Shown piece after piece: positions 13,287 to 24,688 of a stretch of 64,000 nt of DNA; the stretch's first letter is position 1, and every line of letters starts with the position of its first letter. The DNA comes from Lycium barbarum (taxonomy: Eukaryota > Streptophyta > Magnoliopsida > Solanales > Solanaceae), in the NCBI RefSeq assembly GCF_019175385.1, contig NC_083337.1:43500938-43564937 (forward strand). The letters are read 5' to 3'. The notes beneath the pieces were generated by a model. The model saw only the letters and a program-made list of their open reading frames with translations. It was not told the origin of the DNA and did not search any database. The translations under genes were made by a program, and so were the position numbers.

Positions 13287-15086
13287 AGAAACATTAATCC
13301 TCGAATGTTGTAGCTTGCGAGCTTACGACGCTTTCATTAGTTTCTTGAAATGATTGTCTTCCTTTAGTTTCTGATCCCCATGCTCTTGTACTATGGGCTC
13401 ATTCGTCTTCTTTCATATCCTCCCAATTCTCTGTCAAACTCAGGCATTTGTTCCATATCCTCACGTTTTTTGTACTCAGTGGTCAACAGATATCTAGTTG
13501 CTATCCTGGGACTTGTTTCCATTAAGATGGTCTTAACTCATGATTGCTACGGCTACCTGCCCATCTATGATCACTCTTAATTGTTGTACTCTTTTGCCTT
13601 GCTCCTTATTTCTCTACTAGTAGACAAATTCTCTTGTTCAGATATGGCACTCTTCCTTGCTTGCTTGTTTGATGCTATTTTAGATTATCCCTTTCTGTAC
13701 TCGTCGATCTTATATACATACCATATCATCTCCTTTTTAATTCCTTGGTCAGACTCTTTAATTCCTTACAATATCATCCTATTCATACCTGAATTTTCCT
13801 ACAATTTTCTCTCATCTGTTTTTCTATAATTGCAATATAAACTCATAAACATAGAACTAAGATAAAATCCTACTTAATCATAACTTCCTTTTGATACGAG
13901 TAGGCTTTTTTCTTAAGTCCTTGATTCTCTTGTATCAGTGATCATTTTACGACTTAATATTAGCCGATGTTCTTCTTTGACTCCCTATCGTTGTCCTTAC
14001 AACTTTTTTGTTGGCCCTTGCATTATGACGATGGTCTATATGGTTTTATCACATATACTCTCACATTTGATATGACCGGTGACTTGTGACTCCACGGCTT
14101 GCGAGGTACTTTCTAATCTCAGGTAGCACCACTGTCTTGCTATCCATAGGCATAATATCTCCCTTTCCTTTGGAGATAATTAAACTCCCTATAATTATTC
14201 CTCTTGTTAAAAATTTCATCTCTTCTAGTGCTAAGATTTCCCTTTCTTCAGCTTCGGAATATTGTACCTCATCTTAGAACTGAATTTGTTCTTCCCCCCT
14301 TTTAAAGGATGTTTTCATATATTTTCTTATACCGTAACCCTTGAGTGTTAACCGTCTTTGACAGTCATCTAGCTGACCTTAGTGATCCTGCAACTCCTCT
14401 ATCCCATATAATGCCGGAGTTCTTTTCATCGCATGGTTTAACTTGTTTTCCTTTTTACTAGTAAAACGCTTGTTTCCATTAGTTATCCTTTACTCTTAGG
14501 TTAGGAAACCTTGAAGTGTTCCGTTACGAGTGAGAATCCCTTTTGACGCTGAAAATCTTTTCTTGAGGTACTTTCTTCTCTTAAATAGGCGTACCAATCA
14601 TGGGTTCACATCCATTCTCCTAGTTGAATCTCAGGAGTTTAAAATTTCCTCATCGCTCTCATAAGATTTGCTTATTTCTTCTAAAGGATGCACCTTTGTC
14701 CATTATTTACAACCTTCTTAGCTCTAGTTATAAAAACGTATAGGTTGGTTCCAGGGTCCTCACATTCATCCCTTGTCACGTACAACATTACTCTATCTCC
14801 CATTGGTTTATTTAAATTTGATCCTGTCGTCTGTTTTCCTGCTTTCATCTTAACCTTTTTATCAAATATATATTACCTGATCCTCAATGGGTATACTTTT
14901 TGCTCGTCCAAGTTTCTCTCCCCTTCATGGTATCATAACCTTCTTTTTCCCAATACACAGGCTTACATATTTGGTCGCGTTACCGCTAATTGACTTTGAT
15001 TCCCGAGAAAACCCAATTCTGTCTCTTTCTGTGGCGCTTGCTACCTCAATTTTGACATACAACACCGTCAATACTTTTAACATGTG
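13273..15086 (-). mobile_element. Family A partial internal domain
   Basis: Collinear with 7337-9090. It stops abruptly around 15085-15086 and joins an Ogre-like protease coding remnant. No terminal repeat or duplication marks this edge, so it is a deletion or recombination breakpoint. Confidence 0.8.
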
Positions 15087-15572
15087 ATTGCCAAGACCTG
15101 GAATTTTGCTGTGAAGGATGCGCGTCCAACTGGATCTGTAGATCTATCTGTCAAAAGGGAATCACTGAGAGACCCGTTAAATCCTCTAACGGTTGTTCAA
15201 CTTTGACGAATCTTTCTTGCGTCACAGCTGAGTTGGGTCAATGTGGTGACAAGGAAATTATTGAGGTCGGATCCGTTAACTACTAGCACCCTTCCTATCG
15301 ATTTATCGTGACATTCTACGGTGATGTTAAGGGCACGGTTGTGGGTGGTTCCTTCTACCGGTAGGTCCTCTTTTGAGAAGCAAATCTTGTGTTCTCCAAT
15401 GGTATGGGCCACTAACCCAGCTAGGTCCTCACTATTTGTACCAGTTAGCATGTGTGCTTCGTCCAATACGCTCATGAGAGCCTGCCTGTGTGATGGGTAA
15501 CTGGCTAGCAATGATAGTACTGATATCTGCGCGGGTGTTTTCTTCAAGTGTTCAACAATGGAGTAATCTTTC
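15087..15572 (-). pseudogene. Ogre-like aspartic protease fragment
   Basis: On the minus strand the translation begins in phase with LKKTPAQISVLSLL, runs through a region ending VLVVNGSDLN and, after stops near 15196, continues with TVRGFNGS and FQVLAI. Plant Tat/Ogre-lineage proteins carry the same order: KTPAQIS, a hydrophobic stretch with S-HR-AL, the active site VLxDNGSALN, then VRAFDG and FQVLDI. Here the catalytic aspartate of DNGSA is asparagine-like in context (VNGSD), so activity is unlikely even without the stops. The 5' side is cut by the LTR at 15573 and the 3' side by family A at 15086; RT, RNase H and integrase of this element are absent from the window. Confidence 0.7.
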
Positions 15573-17835
15573 TATCACGACCCGACTAGGGGGCCGCGAC
15601 GAGCACCCGGTGTTATCCCACCCGAGCACCCCTTGACATACTTTCACACAACATCTAGGTGAGCCACATAGTAAAAACATACATCTCTATCCATCAATCA
15701 TACTAGTCCCCTTTGGACAACAACCTCTTTATATCATCATAGACATCTATGCCACATCAATGTACATGGGCCGACGAGGCCAACAAAATGGTATACAAAA
15801 TATAGGCCGACAAGGCCAAACATATCTAACCACATACAAATGTCTACGAGCCTCTAAGAAGAGTATAACATATCACATAAGCGGGACAGGACCCCGCTAT
15901 GCCCATAATTATGTACACAAAATAATAAGTACCCAAAAGTTATGGCTCCGAAGGAAATGGAGCTTTGCTATGTAGTCTCTGAGAATGTAGCTATGGATCG
16001 AGCCTGTTTCCCTGTGCACCTGCGGGCATGACGCATCGTCCACAAATAAAAAGACGTCAGTACGAAGAATGTACTGAGTATGTAAAGCATGATCAATATC
16101 AATATAGCAGCATAATAAGCAACATGAGAATTAGCACAAGATGGGAGATAGTAATATCATCGTCATAGACACTTACTTGCCGTATTTGTACTCGTATTCG
16201 TATACATACCTTTATTCACATTCATATCGTATCATATTCGTATTCTTACTCGTAACCATATCATATACATAATCATATCATATACATAGCATTTATATAG
16301 CATACCCGACCATGCAGGATCGGTGTTTCATACATACTTGGCCAACCAAGGCTCAAGGTTACTCATACCTGGCCCTACCAAGGCTTCAGGGTTACATCTA
16401 CCTGGGCCTACCAAGGCGTCAGGGTTATCCGTACCATCTGTAGAGGTGTGCGCACGTTACGTAATCATATACATACTTATTTACATATCTTACCCGGCCT
16501 CATAAGCTCGGGGATCCATAATAGTCATATATAGACACATATACATAATAGCTCATAAGCATCTTTACTAATTACATCATTATCATCATCGTCACCTACA
16601 TCATAATACTATCATCATCATTCATCACATTTATCTTTATCGGCTTACTCGTCATATGAGGGGTTTAGTACAATCGTGGCGTATCAAGAATCATAAGCTT
16701 ACTAGCTCGTGAGATCAAGTCATTTGAACGACATCACAGTATCATAGAAGCGTTAGATATTTGGCCAAAGAACCATGCCTTATGAAAGAAGGGTTAGCCT
16801 TACATACCTTTCCGTTCAACTATTTACCACTTGCACGTTCTCCTCCGAAGCTCACGTTTCTACCTTCATTAAAGTCATACTATCATTAGAATCGATAGCT
16901 AGCATACATGACTAAACTAGAGAAAATCGGGCAACGTCTCCTCTATTTATACGACATTCCTCTATAGTGTATTTCCACTCTCAAACGTCAACAATACATT
17001 CACAATACTACAACAATAGTCATTATTCATCCACATTATCCGTATCCTAAACTCACTTTTCAATCATCCATATCCATGGCCATAACGCACGACTATGTCC
17101 ATTTACGTACATTGCTCATCTTGTGTTCTCAACATCATTTATAACACATTTACATTACAATACATCAAGACTCATAACTCAATTCAAACTATTTCTCAAA
17201 ATGGCACTATTCCACATTCATGACCCATTTTGCCATACCTCTCTACAATCCAAGCATTTCAACTCTTAAATACCTTAAACAACATACAAACATTATAAAT
17301 CTTACCTTAGATATCGTAGGAACAAGCCTTGGTTGATAATACTCCACTTGAGCAAAACTCTAGTTTTCCTTCAATAAGATTTTCTTGACTTGAATAATCT
17401 TAATGGGTTTCCTTACACTTGATTCACTTGATTTGTGTTGTTGATGACTAATAATCCTTGAAACCTTGTGGAATAAATGTAGAGAGATTTTTTAGAGAGA
17501 AGGGACGAAATGTGGAAATGAAATAATAAACTTGGATCCCTTATTTATTGACTTAAAATCTGGTTTGGAGTGAACAGTACAGTGGTCGTAAACTTGGTTT
17601 ACGGTCCGTATTCCAGTTTACGGACCGTCCTTCGTGGTCGTATTTAATCATAACAGAACCAGAAACTCAGGCTGAGACGTGATGATTTACGGACACATTT
17701 TACGGGCCGTAACCACTTTACGGTCCGTATTTCAGGTCGTATTTAACCATTTGATCATTTGGCAGAAAGTTGAAGTTTTGGAAGCCAAAATATGACATGG
17801 TTATGTCATGGCCATAGCTCCTGTATGATACAGAC
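15573..17835 (-). repeat. Z-related LTR, minus strand, truncated
   Basis: The 3' LTR end on this strand (15573, TATCACGACC with TG changed to TA) and about 2.2 kb of body match the Z LTR at 33637-36170 in inverted orientation. This includes the palindrome core (16058-16076), the repeated phrase with CTACCAAGGC (about 16345-16430) and the ACGGTCCGTA tandem motifs (about 17585-17740). The outer end has no clear TGTTACACC terminus; it fades out at about 17790-17840 inside Ogre-like sequence. It could be a truncated solo LTR. The right boundary is approximate. Confidence 0.65.
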
Positions 17836-18249
17836 AAAATTTTCTCCTGTTAGGTCTTAATAGCGCGGGCTCGTGGGCAAGTTCCATGGGTTTGATCTTT
17901 CTCAGACTAGCGAGGGTTGAGAATATACGGACTTATGATTCCTCAAAGACAGTGAAATCATATCGCCAGATCTGCATGCCAGCAGTGACTCTTTCTCCAG
18001 GAATGATACGATCATGGACTAATAGGGTGTGTGGCCCCCATAGAGTCCTGAGTATCCTATCATTAATTAGACTGCAAATTCTCCTTCCCAGACCCAAGCA
18101 CTCATTTAGGGTATAACTAGCTTGGTTGCGGTGGAACGAACATCTCTTGTATGCATAAACCAACTCGGGCGGCGGCAACCCAACCCTGGTGGTGCAAGGC
18201 ACTCTTGTGGCGACCATCCTTTCGTACACCTCCTTATAAGTGACATGCC
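17836..18249 (-). pseudogene. Ogre-like second-ORF fragment, downstream part
   Basis: A minus-strand frame is open from 18249 to 17933 with no Met start of its own (GTG at 18229). It includes LGLGRRICSLINDRILRTLW. I cannot name the domain. Its importance is positional: if the Tat element (18250-38362) and one copy of its 5-bp duplication are removed, this frame is continuous and in phase with the minus-strand frame at 38368-38443. It is therefore the continuation of the same Ogre-like ORF. A stop at 17933-17935 and the LTR at 15573-17835 end it. Confidence 0.6.
18245..18249. other. Target-site duplication of the Tat element, left
   Basis: ATGCC before the LTR at 18250, against AGGCC at 38363-38367 after the other LTR: four of five bases match. 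The restored reading frame across the site supports the assignment. Confidence 0.7.
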
Positions 18250-18978
18250 TGTTTACCCCGAATTTAGTTAACCAATTTAATTTGTAAGTGAGGTATAGGA
18301 TATGTGGATGAACTTTAATCTATTTTGGGTTTATAGGAAATAATTATAGATTTGCGTGTTATAGCATATGTATGTGAACATATGCGTTAGTTATTCGAAT
18401 CAAGATACAGATGTTTATGATTAAGCCAACTATATTGGAAGAATAAGCATAAAAATCCACTGATCCGGACCAACGGAGAGAGAGCTTCAATATGTAATTT
18501 CTATTACAATGTTCTTGATCTTGGAAAAGCTAACCCTTAAAAGTAGGAAAATGCCTCGTATTTATAGTTTTGCCTTGTAGGCCTTGCCTACAACATAAAG
18601 CCTTTTTCAAAATAAAGTAAACCCTAAAAGGATAAGGTTGGGCCATACGGTCTGACACCCGTACGGTCGTCGGTACAATGTGACAGAACGATGTTGACGC
18701 GTGACGATTTTATAACTGATTTACCGGACTAACGACCACGATCAACTCGGTCATGCTGAAACTGGACCAACGGCCACGATCAACTCGGTCATGATGAAAC
18801 CGGACTAGCTGTGATGCGGAGTTTGGTCCAGTCAAATTCGCTTCACTTTTCTCAGGTCAACCACAGCCGGTGCAATATCACCAGTTCTAAGGGAAGACTC
18901 GGTGATCATGCCTGTCTCTTCTTATCTCCGGTCCCCGGTCTCACCGGTCTTGCTTATATCCGGTTTTTACCATATACA
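18250..18978 (-). repeat. Tat-type 3' LTR
   Basis: 729 bp; the plus-strand ends are TGTTTACC (18250) and TATACA (18978). It carries a minus-strand TATA box at 18557-18567 (CTATAAATACG) and two copies of GGCCACGATCAACTCGGTCA or a close variant near 18735-18800. Confidence 0.9.
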
Positions 18979-18993
18979 GATAGTCCCCACACT
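18979..18993 (-). other. Tat-type polypurine tract
   Basis: The minus strand reads AGTGTGGGGACTATC directly before the LTR start at 18978. It is an imperfect purine run, acceptable for this lineage. Confidence 0.5.
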
Positions 18994-19056
18994 TCCCAGA
19001 CTGTAGTTTTACCGGAGTAACGGGAATTGGATGAATCAACAAACCGGTGGTGCCAT
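18979..19056 (-). mobile_element. Residual Tat internal sequence
   Basis: Only about 78 bp of internal sequence remain between the 3' LTR and the Z LTR remnant. The join at 19056/19057 shares AAGT-type microhomology with the intact Z LTR at 35307, which fits a deletion by illegitimate recombination. Confidence 0.6.
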
Positions 19057-19920
19057 AAGTACGTATGAAACACCGATCCTCCATGGTCGGGTATGCTATG
19101 TAAATACTATGTATATGATATGATGATGTATATGATATAGAAATGAGTATGAATATAAATATGATACGGCATGAATATGAATACGATACGATATGAATGT
19201 GAATAAGGTTATGTATATGAATACGGGTACTAATATGGAACAAATACGATTATGGATACGGATATTGATGTATGAGCACAAATACGCATTTGAATGGAAA
19301 GTTCCTATAAAAGGCAAGTAAGTGCCCATGACGATGATATTACCATCTCCCATCTTGTGCTACTTTTAATGATGTTCATTATGCTTCTATATTGATATTG
19401 GTCATGCTTTACATACTCAGTACATTCTTCGTACTGACGTCCTTTTGTTTGTGGACGCTGCGTCATGCCCGCAGGTGCATAGGGAGACAGGCTTGATCCA
19501 TAGCTACATTCTCAGAGACTACATAGCAGGGCTCCACTTCATTCGGAGCTATAGCTTTTGGGTACTTATTCTTTTGTGTACATAGTTATGGGCATAGCGG
19601 GTTCCTGTCCCGCTTATGTGATATGTTATACTCCTCTTAGAGGCTCGTAGACATGTGAATATTGTTAGATGTGTCCGGCCTTGTCGGCCTATATTTTGTA
19701 TATTATTTTGATAGCCTTGACGGCTCATGTACATTGACGTGGTATAGATGCCAACAATGATATGAAAGCATTGTCTTCCAATGGGACTAGCATGAATGGT
19801 GATTAGAAATGTATGTTTAATTATATGGCTCACCTAAATGTAAGTGAAGTGTAAGCCAAGGGGTGCCCGGGATGGGCTAGCACCGGGCGCTCATCGCGGC
19901 CCTCTAGACGGGTCGTGACA
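19057..19920 (+). repeat. Z 5' LTR, truncated
   Basis: The last 864 bp of the LTR, equal in length to 35307-36170, ending GGGTCGTGACA. The first 1.67 kb are deleted. The palindrome core is at 19418-19436. Confidence 0.9.
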
Positions 19921-19924
19921 AAAG

Positions 19925-19936
19925 TGGTATCAGAGC
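19925..19936 (+). other. Primer-binding site of Z
   Basis: TGGTATCAGAGC, a perfect match to the plant initiator tRNA-Met PBS, 4 bp after the LTR end. Confidence 0.95.
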
Positions 19937-20130
19937 AGTTCAGTACTAGGGTGTGTCTACGAGCCGTGTCTAGTAGAGTCTTGGTTATGGGTGTGTTGCG
20001 CGCCACACTAATAAACAAGAAGCTGCGGACATTTTAGGAATAAATGACCTTCTTTCTTCATAAGAATCGTGCGATAGAGCTACGGTATAAGAAATTCTTG
20101 TCCCTTAATCGTGCGTTGTGTATTTCAGAA

Positions 20131-20711
20131 ATGCCTATAAAGCGAAAAGCTACAGCAGCCCAAAAGGGCAAGACGGTGGCAGAAAAGCAGGATGAAAGAG
20201 CACTGCCACCGGTAGTAGAGGAAAGTGAGTCCCAAAGTGCGGCTCAATCTCAGTCCTCCCTTTTAGTACATATATTAGAGGAGCGTGAGAGAGCCTCAGC
20301 CCCAGCCCCAGCACCTCCAGCTCCTCCACCGGATGCTTCAGGCCAAGATGTGAAAGACACCATACACTTGCTTACTCGATTGGTTGCTGCCCAGACGCAG
20401 CGGCAAAGTATAGGGCAGGGTGAGAGGGCTTTTAGTGCAAAGGCCCGTGACTTCATTACTTTGAACTCTCTGGAATTCTTTGGGTCAAAGTCGGAGGAAG
20501 ACCCTCAGGATTTTATCGATGGTATGCTGAGGACGCTACGATTGATACATGCTTCGGACATTGAGTCAGTGGAGTTAGCGTCGTATAGATTGAGAGATGC
20601 CTCGATCCAATGGTATACGGGTTGGATGGCTTCACGGGGAGCCAATGCACCTCCCCCGGTATGGCAGGAGTTCGTTGACGCTTTCCTCCGACCTTATAAG
20701 CCTCAAGAGTT
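20131..20711 (+). pseudogene. Z gag, N-terminal part
   Basis: The likely start is the ATG at 20131 ([13 protein letters not shown]), which matches the start context of Y gag at 24689; the frame is open further upstream from 20044 but that part is leader sequence. A Pro/Ala-rich linker (about residues 60-80) is followed by the retrotransposon gag core, with [32 protein letters not shown] and EFVDAFL. After [10 protein letters not shown] the frame runs without a break into RT-terminal and RNase H sequence, so the gag C-terminus, zinc knuckle, protease and most of RT are lost by an in-frame deletion of about 2.2 kb, judged against Y. Confidence 0.85.
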
Positions 20712-21729
20712 GAAAAGTAGATTGACTTCCGCCTCAGTCTTGACACTTCCAGAGGGATTGGAAGGATATGTTGTTTATTGCGATGCTTCAGGTGTTGGGC
20801 TACGGTGTGTATTGATGCAACATGGTAAGGTGATTGCATACACTTCAAGGCAATTACGGAAACATGAGCAGAATTATCCAACTCATGATTTAGAATTGGC
20901 CGCAGTAGTTCATGCGTTAAAGATATAGAGACATTATTTATATGGTGCCCATGTGGATATATATACAGACCATAAGAGTCTTCAGTATATCTTCAAGCAG
21001 AAAGAGTTGAATTTAAGGCAATGACGATGGTTGGAATTGCTAAAAGATTATGATGTTGATATCTTGTACCACCCCGGAAAGGCAAATGTTGTAGCTGATG
21101 CTCTTAGCCGCAGATCTATGGGAAGTTTGTGTGATGTACGACCCGAGAGGAGAGAAATGACTCGTGAGCTCTAGCAGTTAGCTAGCCTAGGAGTTCGAGT
21201 GGCGGACTCAGGTTGCCAGGGAACTACTATCAAGAATTCGGCAGTTTCGTAGCTAGTAGCAGAAGTGAAAGAGCGACAATACGAAGATTCCATGCTAAGG
21301 CATTACAGAGTCACACTCCCTCAGAAAGAGGAGTCATCATTTGAGCTTTCAGGAGACGAAGTTCTCTGATGTTGAGGCAGATTATGTGTTCCCAATGTGG
21401 CAGGTCTACGCTACCATATATTGAGAGAAGCTCATTGTTCCCGTTACTTTGTTCACCCCGGTGCGACGAAGATGTATCATGATCTTAATTCTGTATATTG
21501 GTGGAATGGGATGAAGAAAGATATAGCGGAATTTATAGCTCAATGTCCCAACTGTCAACAGGTGAAAATCGAGCACCAAAAGCCGGGTGGTTTGTTACAA
21601 GCTATAGAAGTCCCAACTTGGAAGTGGGAAGTGATTAAGATGGAATTCATTACAGGATTACCCCGTTCTCGCCGTAAGTATGACTCTATATGGGTGATTG
21701 CGGATAGACTCACCAAGTCAGTTCATTTC
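20712..21729 (+). pseudogene. Z RNase H and integrase N-terminal part
   Basis: RNase H starts at about 20740 with VLTLPEG and YVVYCDASG, then [20 protein letters not shown] and [10 protein letters not shown]. It is followed by KANVVADALSRRS (about 21080) and the integrase zinc-binding region with CPNCQQ (about 21544) and the first core aspartate region (MEFITGLP, about 21640). In-frame stops lie at 20926 (TAG), 21022 (TGA), 21172 and 21250 (TAG) and near 21368 (TGA). At 21729 the coding sequence is split by element Y and resumes at 32434. Confidence 0.85.
21725..21729. other. Target-site duplication of Y, left
   Basis: ATTTC directly before the Y 5' LTR; the identical ATTTC follows the 3' LTR at 32434-32438. 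Confidence 0.95.
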
Positions 21730-24484
21730 TGTTACGTTCCGTATTTTATACATTGGGACAATCCGGATTAACTATGATAAGTTAGGGCCAAGACAATTCC
21801 GAGACATGAAGTCGGGACTTTTGACCTTCGATTTTATTTTGAGACATAAGTTGTACATGAAATTGTTGGCATGGAACACTTAGGAAAAGTTGGGACCAAA
21901 AGTCATATACTTGGAAGTTGAAAATCATGCAAAAATAGGCCCTTTGGCCGTGTGGCTTTGAAATTGGTCCCACACATTTTGTGGCCAATTTTAAAAGGTC
22001 CAACACATGTGTGGGCCATGGACACTTGGAGGGTTCATCTAGGAGCTTAAAAGATGACTTATAAGTCATCTTCTATCATTCTACACTTAGAAAAAAAATC
22101 AAGAAGTTGAAGAGCAACAACAACAACCTCTCGGCCAAACCCAAGAAAAACCAAGTCCAATTTTATCCATCCCAAAAATATTTCTTTGGTGCAAATCCAC
22201 TAATTGGAGGTCCCTAAGTAACGTGGAAGTGTTGTTGGAGCGATCAAACCATCCGTCTAGTAGATCGCAAACCCTAGCCTATTTGTGGAGTTGAAGAAGA
22301 AAGGTAAGATTTGATCTTGTTTTATGTGTTGTGAATGTTTTATGCATGTTGTAGTATGTTAATATGGATGAAATTTGTGAAATATAGTAAGTTGGAGGTG
22401 AGCCGTGCATTGTGTGTATGGTCGTGTAGATGTGTGTGTTGTGATTGGGTTGATGAATTGATTCTATGTAGCCTATTTAGTTGTGTGGTGTGGAGAAAAG
22501 AATAAGAATCATCAATATATGTATATGTGTAGTGTGGCCGAATGTAGGTCATATTGCATGACAAGAATGGGTTATGGTTGTGTTCTCGGGTTTGGGACTG
22601 TTTTCGAGAAAATTGGAGCAATTGTTGGATTGTTGGAAATATTGTGTAAATTGTTTAAAATGTCCTTGAATATTGTTGGTATGGGTTCGGGTTGGTATTT
22701 GAATGTATGAGCGGTGATGTGGCTTGAATGTAAGCCGTCGAATTGAATATTGTGAATGTTGTTGAATGATGTAAAAGAGAGTTATTAATGTTATATTGCC
22801 TTTCGGATAGGTCATTGGGGTTGCTAGGTTGGTTATTGTTGTTGTTATTGTTGATTTGGCCGAGTTAAATTCTCGGGGTTGGCCTATTTACAGGGGAAAT
22901 GCTACCCAAATTTCTGTAGAATTGAGTGTTAGTTTGGAATAAATTGCCTAAGTGCCTATGGCTAATGTTTGATATTCGTTGACGTATTTGTAGACCGTGA
23001 GGAGCCCGAGGCGTAGGTTGGGATTAGCTTGAGTTGGGCTAGCTTGGAGTGCGTACGAGGTATGTAAAGCTCAAACCTTCCTTCTTTTGGCATACCTTAG
23101 TTATAAATAGGCTATGTCACGAGCCTCGAGGAAATTCTAAATTTGCAATCCGAGCACGTTATAACTCTTATATATATATTTCTTGGCATTCGTATGTTGA
23201 TGTGATGAAATACGAACCCTTATGTCTTTGAAATAATTGATTTCCAAATGTTGCACAAAAAGTTTTGTTTTAAAGAATTCCGTAACTATGGACGCCGTAT
23301 CTTTCACCGGAAGGCTCGAATTGCTCCGATATTTTCTTAGGAGTTTGCATGGCGTATGATGAGTATGTTTTCCATAGGTGGGCCCGGCTCGGGTCGATAC
23401 CCGTCCGTGGGTCCCGCGACTTTCCTTTATGTAATTCAGAGGACTCTTGAAAGAATTTGGTATGACTATTATTTCGATTCTCAAGTATGGTCATTTTACT
23501 TATAATTGAGTCCATGATAATGATTTTATGCATATGGTTACTCACGACTCTGCTCGTACGTTTTGTTATATCTTTCGCCGAGTCCCGGGCCGGTTCTGTT
23601 GTCGTGCGCACTTTGATATACTCCGGTGTTATGCTGTGTTTATGGTTCACCGAGCCACTCGCTACAGGGTCGGGTTCCACTTATATTTGGCGTTATGCTG
23701 TGTATGGCGTTATGCTGTGTTATGTTGTGTGACGGGGATACGGAGATTTGAAACCTTCTGGTGTTATGCTGTGTTATGGCGCCATCGACGGGCGGGCGAC
23801 CATATTTTCTGTGCCCTATGCATGACTTATATTTCGAAAGTAAACATTTTGATATTTTGGGCTTGCACTTATTTTCTGTACTTCTATTTCGTTTATGCCT
23901 CAGATTTGTTTTCTGTATCTTCTGCTTTGCATACTCAGTACATATTTCGTACTGACCCCCTTTCTTCGGGGGCTGTGTTTCATGCCCGCAGGTACAGACG
24001 GACAGTTTGGTGATCCACCAGTTTAGGACACCCTCTTCTGCTGTTTGGAGTGCTCCTCTTATTTCGGAGCCTACATTTTGGTATATATATTCGTTCGTTG
24101 CATATGTATATATTTGTTCAGGGGTACGGCGGGGCCCTGTCCCGCCATATGATTCGGTTGGTCTGTTTAGAGGTCTGTAGACGTATATGTGGGTTTGTGC
24201 CTACTTCTGTACAGATGTATTTGTATGATCCCACTCGCCATGGCAGCCTTGTCGGCGTGCATTTGTATATGTTTTGGGCCGTTGCGCCATTTAATAGCCT
24301 TGTCGGCTTCTGATATATATATATATGGTTGTGTTGAAATGTGTCTGAGACAGTTTGATATAATTTGAGGCAGCGTGTGATATTTGTGCCCGTATACGCT
24401 ATCTGTATGTGATTCGGATTGGATGAGTGTGTTCGGGTGCCCAGTTCAGGCACTAGTCACGGCCTACGGGGTTGGGTCGTGACA
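21730..24484 (+). repeat. Y 5' LTR
   Basis: 2755 bp, from TGTTACGTTCC to GGGTCGTGACA. The palindrome core is at 23936-23954. It has a short (AT)7 run at 24313-24326 where the 3' LTR has 26 units, and 8 bp near 22405 that the 3' LTR lacks. A TATA-like TTATAAATAGG occurs at about 23100; its use as a promoter is only a guess. No genes are called in the LTR. Confidence 0.95.
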
Positions 24485-24488
24485 GAAG

Positions 24489-24500
24489 TGGTATCAGAGA
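24489..24500 (+). other. Primer-binding site of Y
   Basis: TGGTATCAGAGA, 11 of 12 matches to the initiator tRNA-Met PBS, 4 bp from the LTR end. Confidence 0.9.
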
Positions 24501-24688
24501 GGTTTGTCCTTGGAATGTCTACAGGCCGTGTCTCGTAGAGTCCTGTTTATCGATGTGTTGTGCACCACATCTATAAAGAGGAACCTACAGGACATATAGG
24601 GTGTTACCTTTCTTTGAATCCTAGATCGTGCGATAGAGCTGTGCTATTAGGATGAGTCCGTTCTGACCGATTGTTGTGTTTTTCAGTG

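Larger units (their letters stand above)
4851..15086 (-). mobile_element. Family A array: LTR-internal-LTR-partial internal
   Basis: Read on the minus strand the order is partial internal (15086-13273), LTR (13272-10797), PBS and complete internal (10796-7337), LTR (7336-4851). The internal domains carry an initiator-tRNA-Met-type PBS and a polypurine tract but no gag or pol that I can recognise, so this fits a large non-autonomous derivative (LARD-like) of a Ty3/gypsy element. An array with shared LTRs is usually explained by unequal recombination between LTRs. The 5' partner is cut at 15086, where it joins an Ogre-like protease remnant. The same arrangement occurs at 46362-62204. Confidence 0.75.

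Noticed and set aside
17933..18229. A stand-alone cellular gene on the minus strand.
   Set aside because: It lacks a Met start and joins in phase with the Ogre-like ORF across the Tat insertion, so it is a retroelement fragment.
19925..19936. tRNA gene fragments suggested by the TGGTATCAGAGC and TGGCGACTC motifs.
   Set aside because: They are primer-binding sites complementary to tRNA 3' ends, positioned 2-4 bp from LTR ends; no cloverleaf is present.
22340..24453. Many open frames of 60-160 codons on both strands, repeated at 30258-32402.
   Set aside because: They lie wholly inside the two Y LTRs, overlap on both strands and match each other only as LTR copies.
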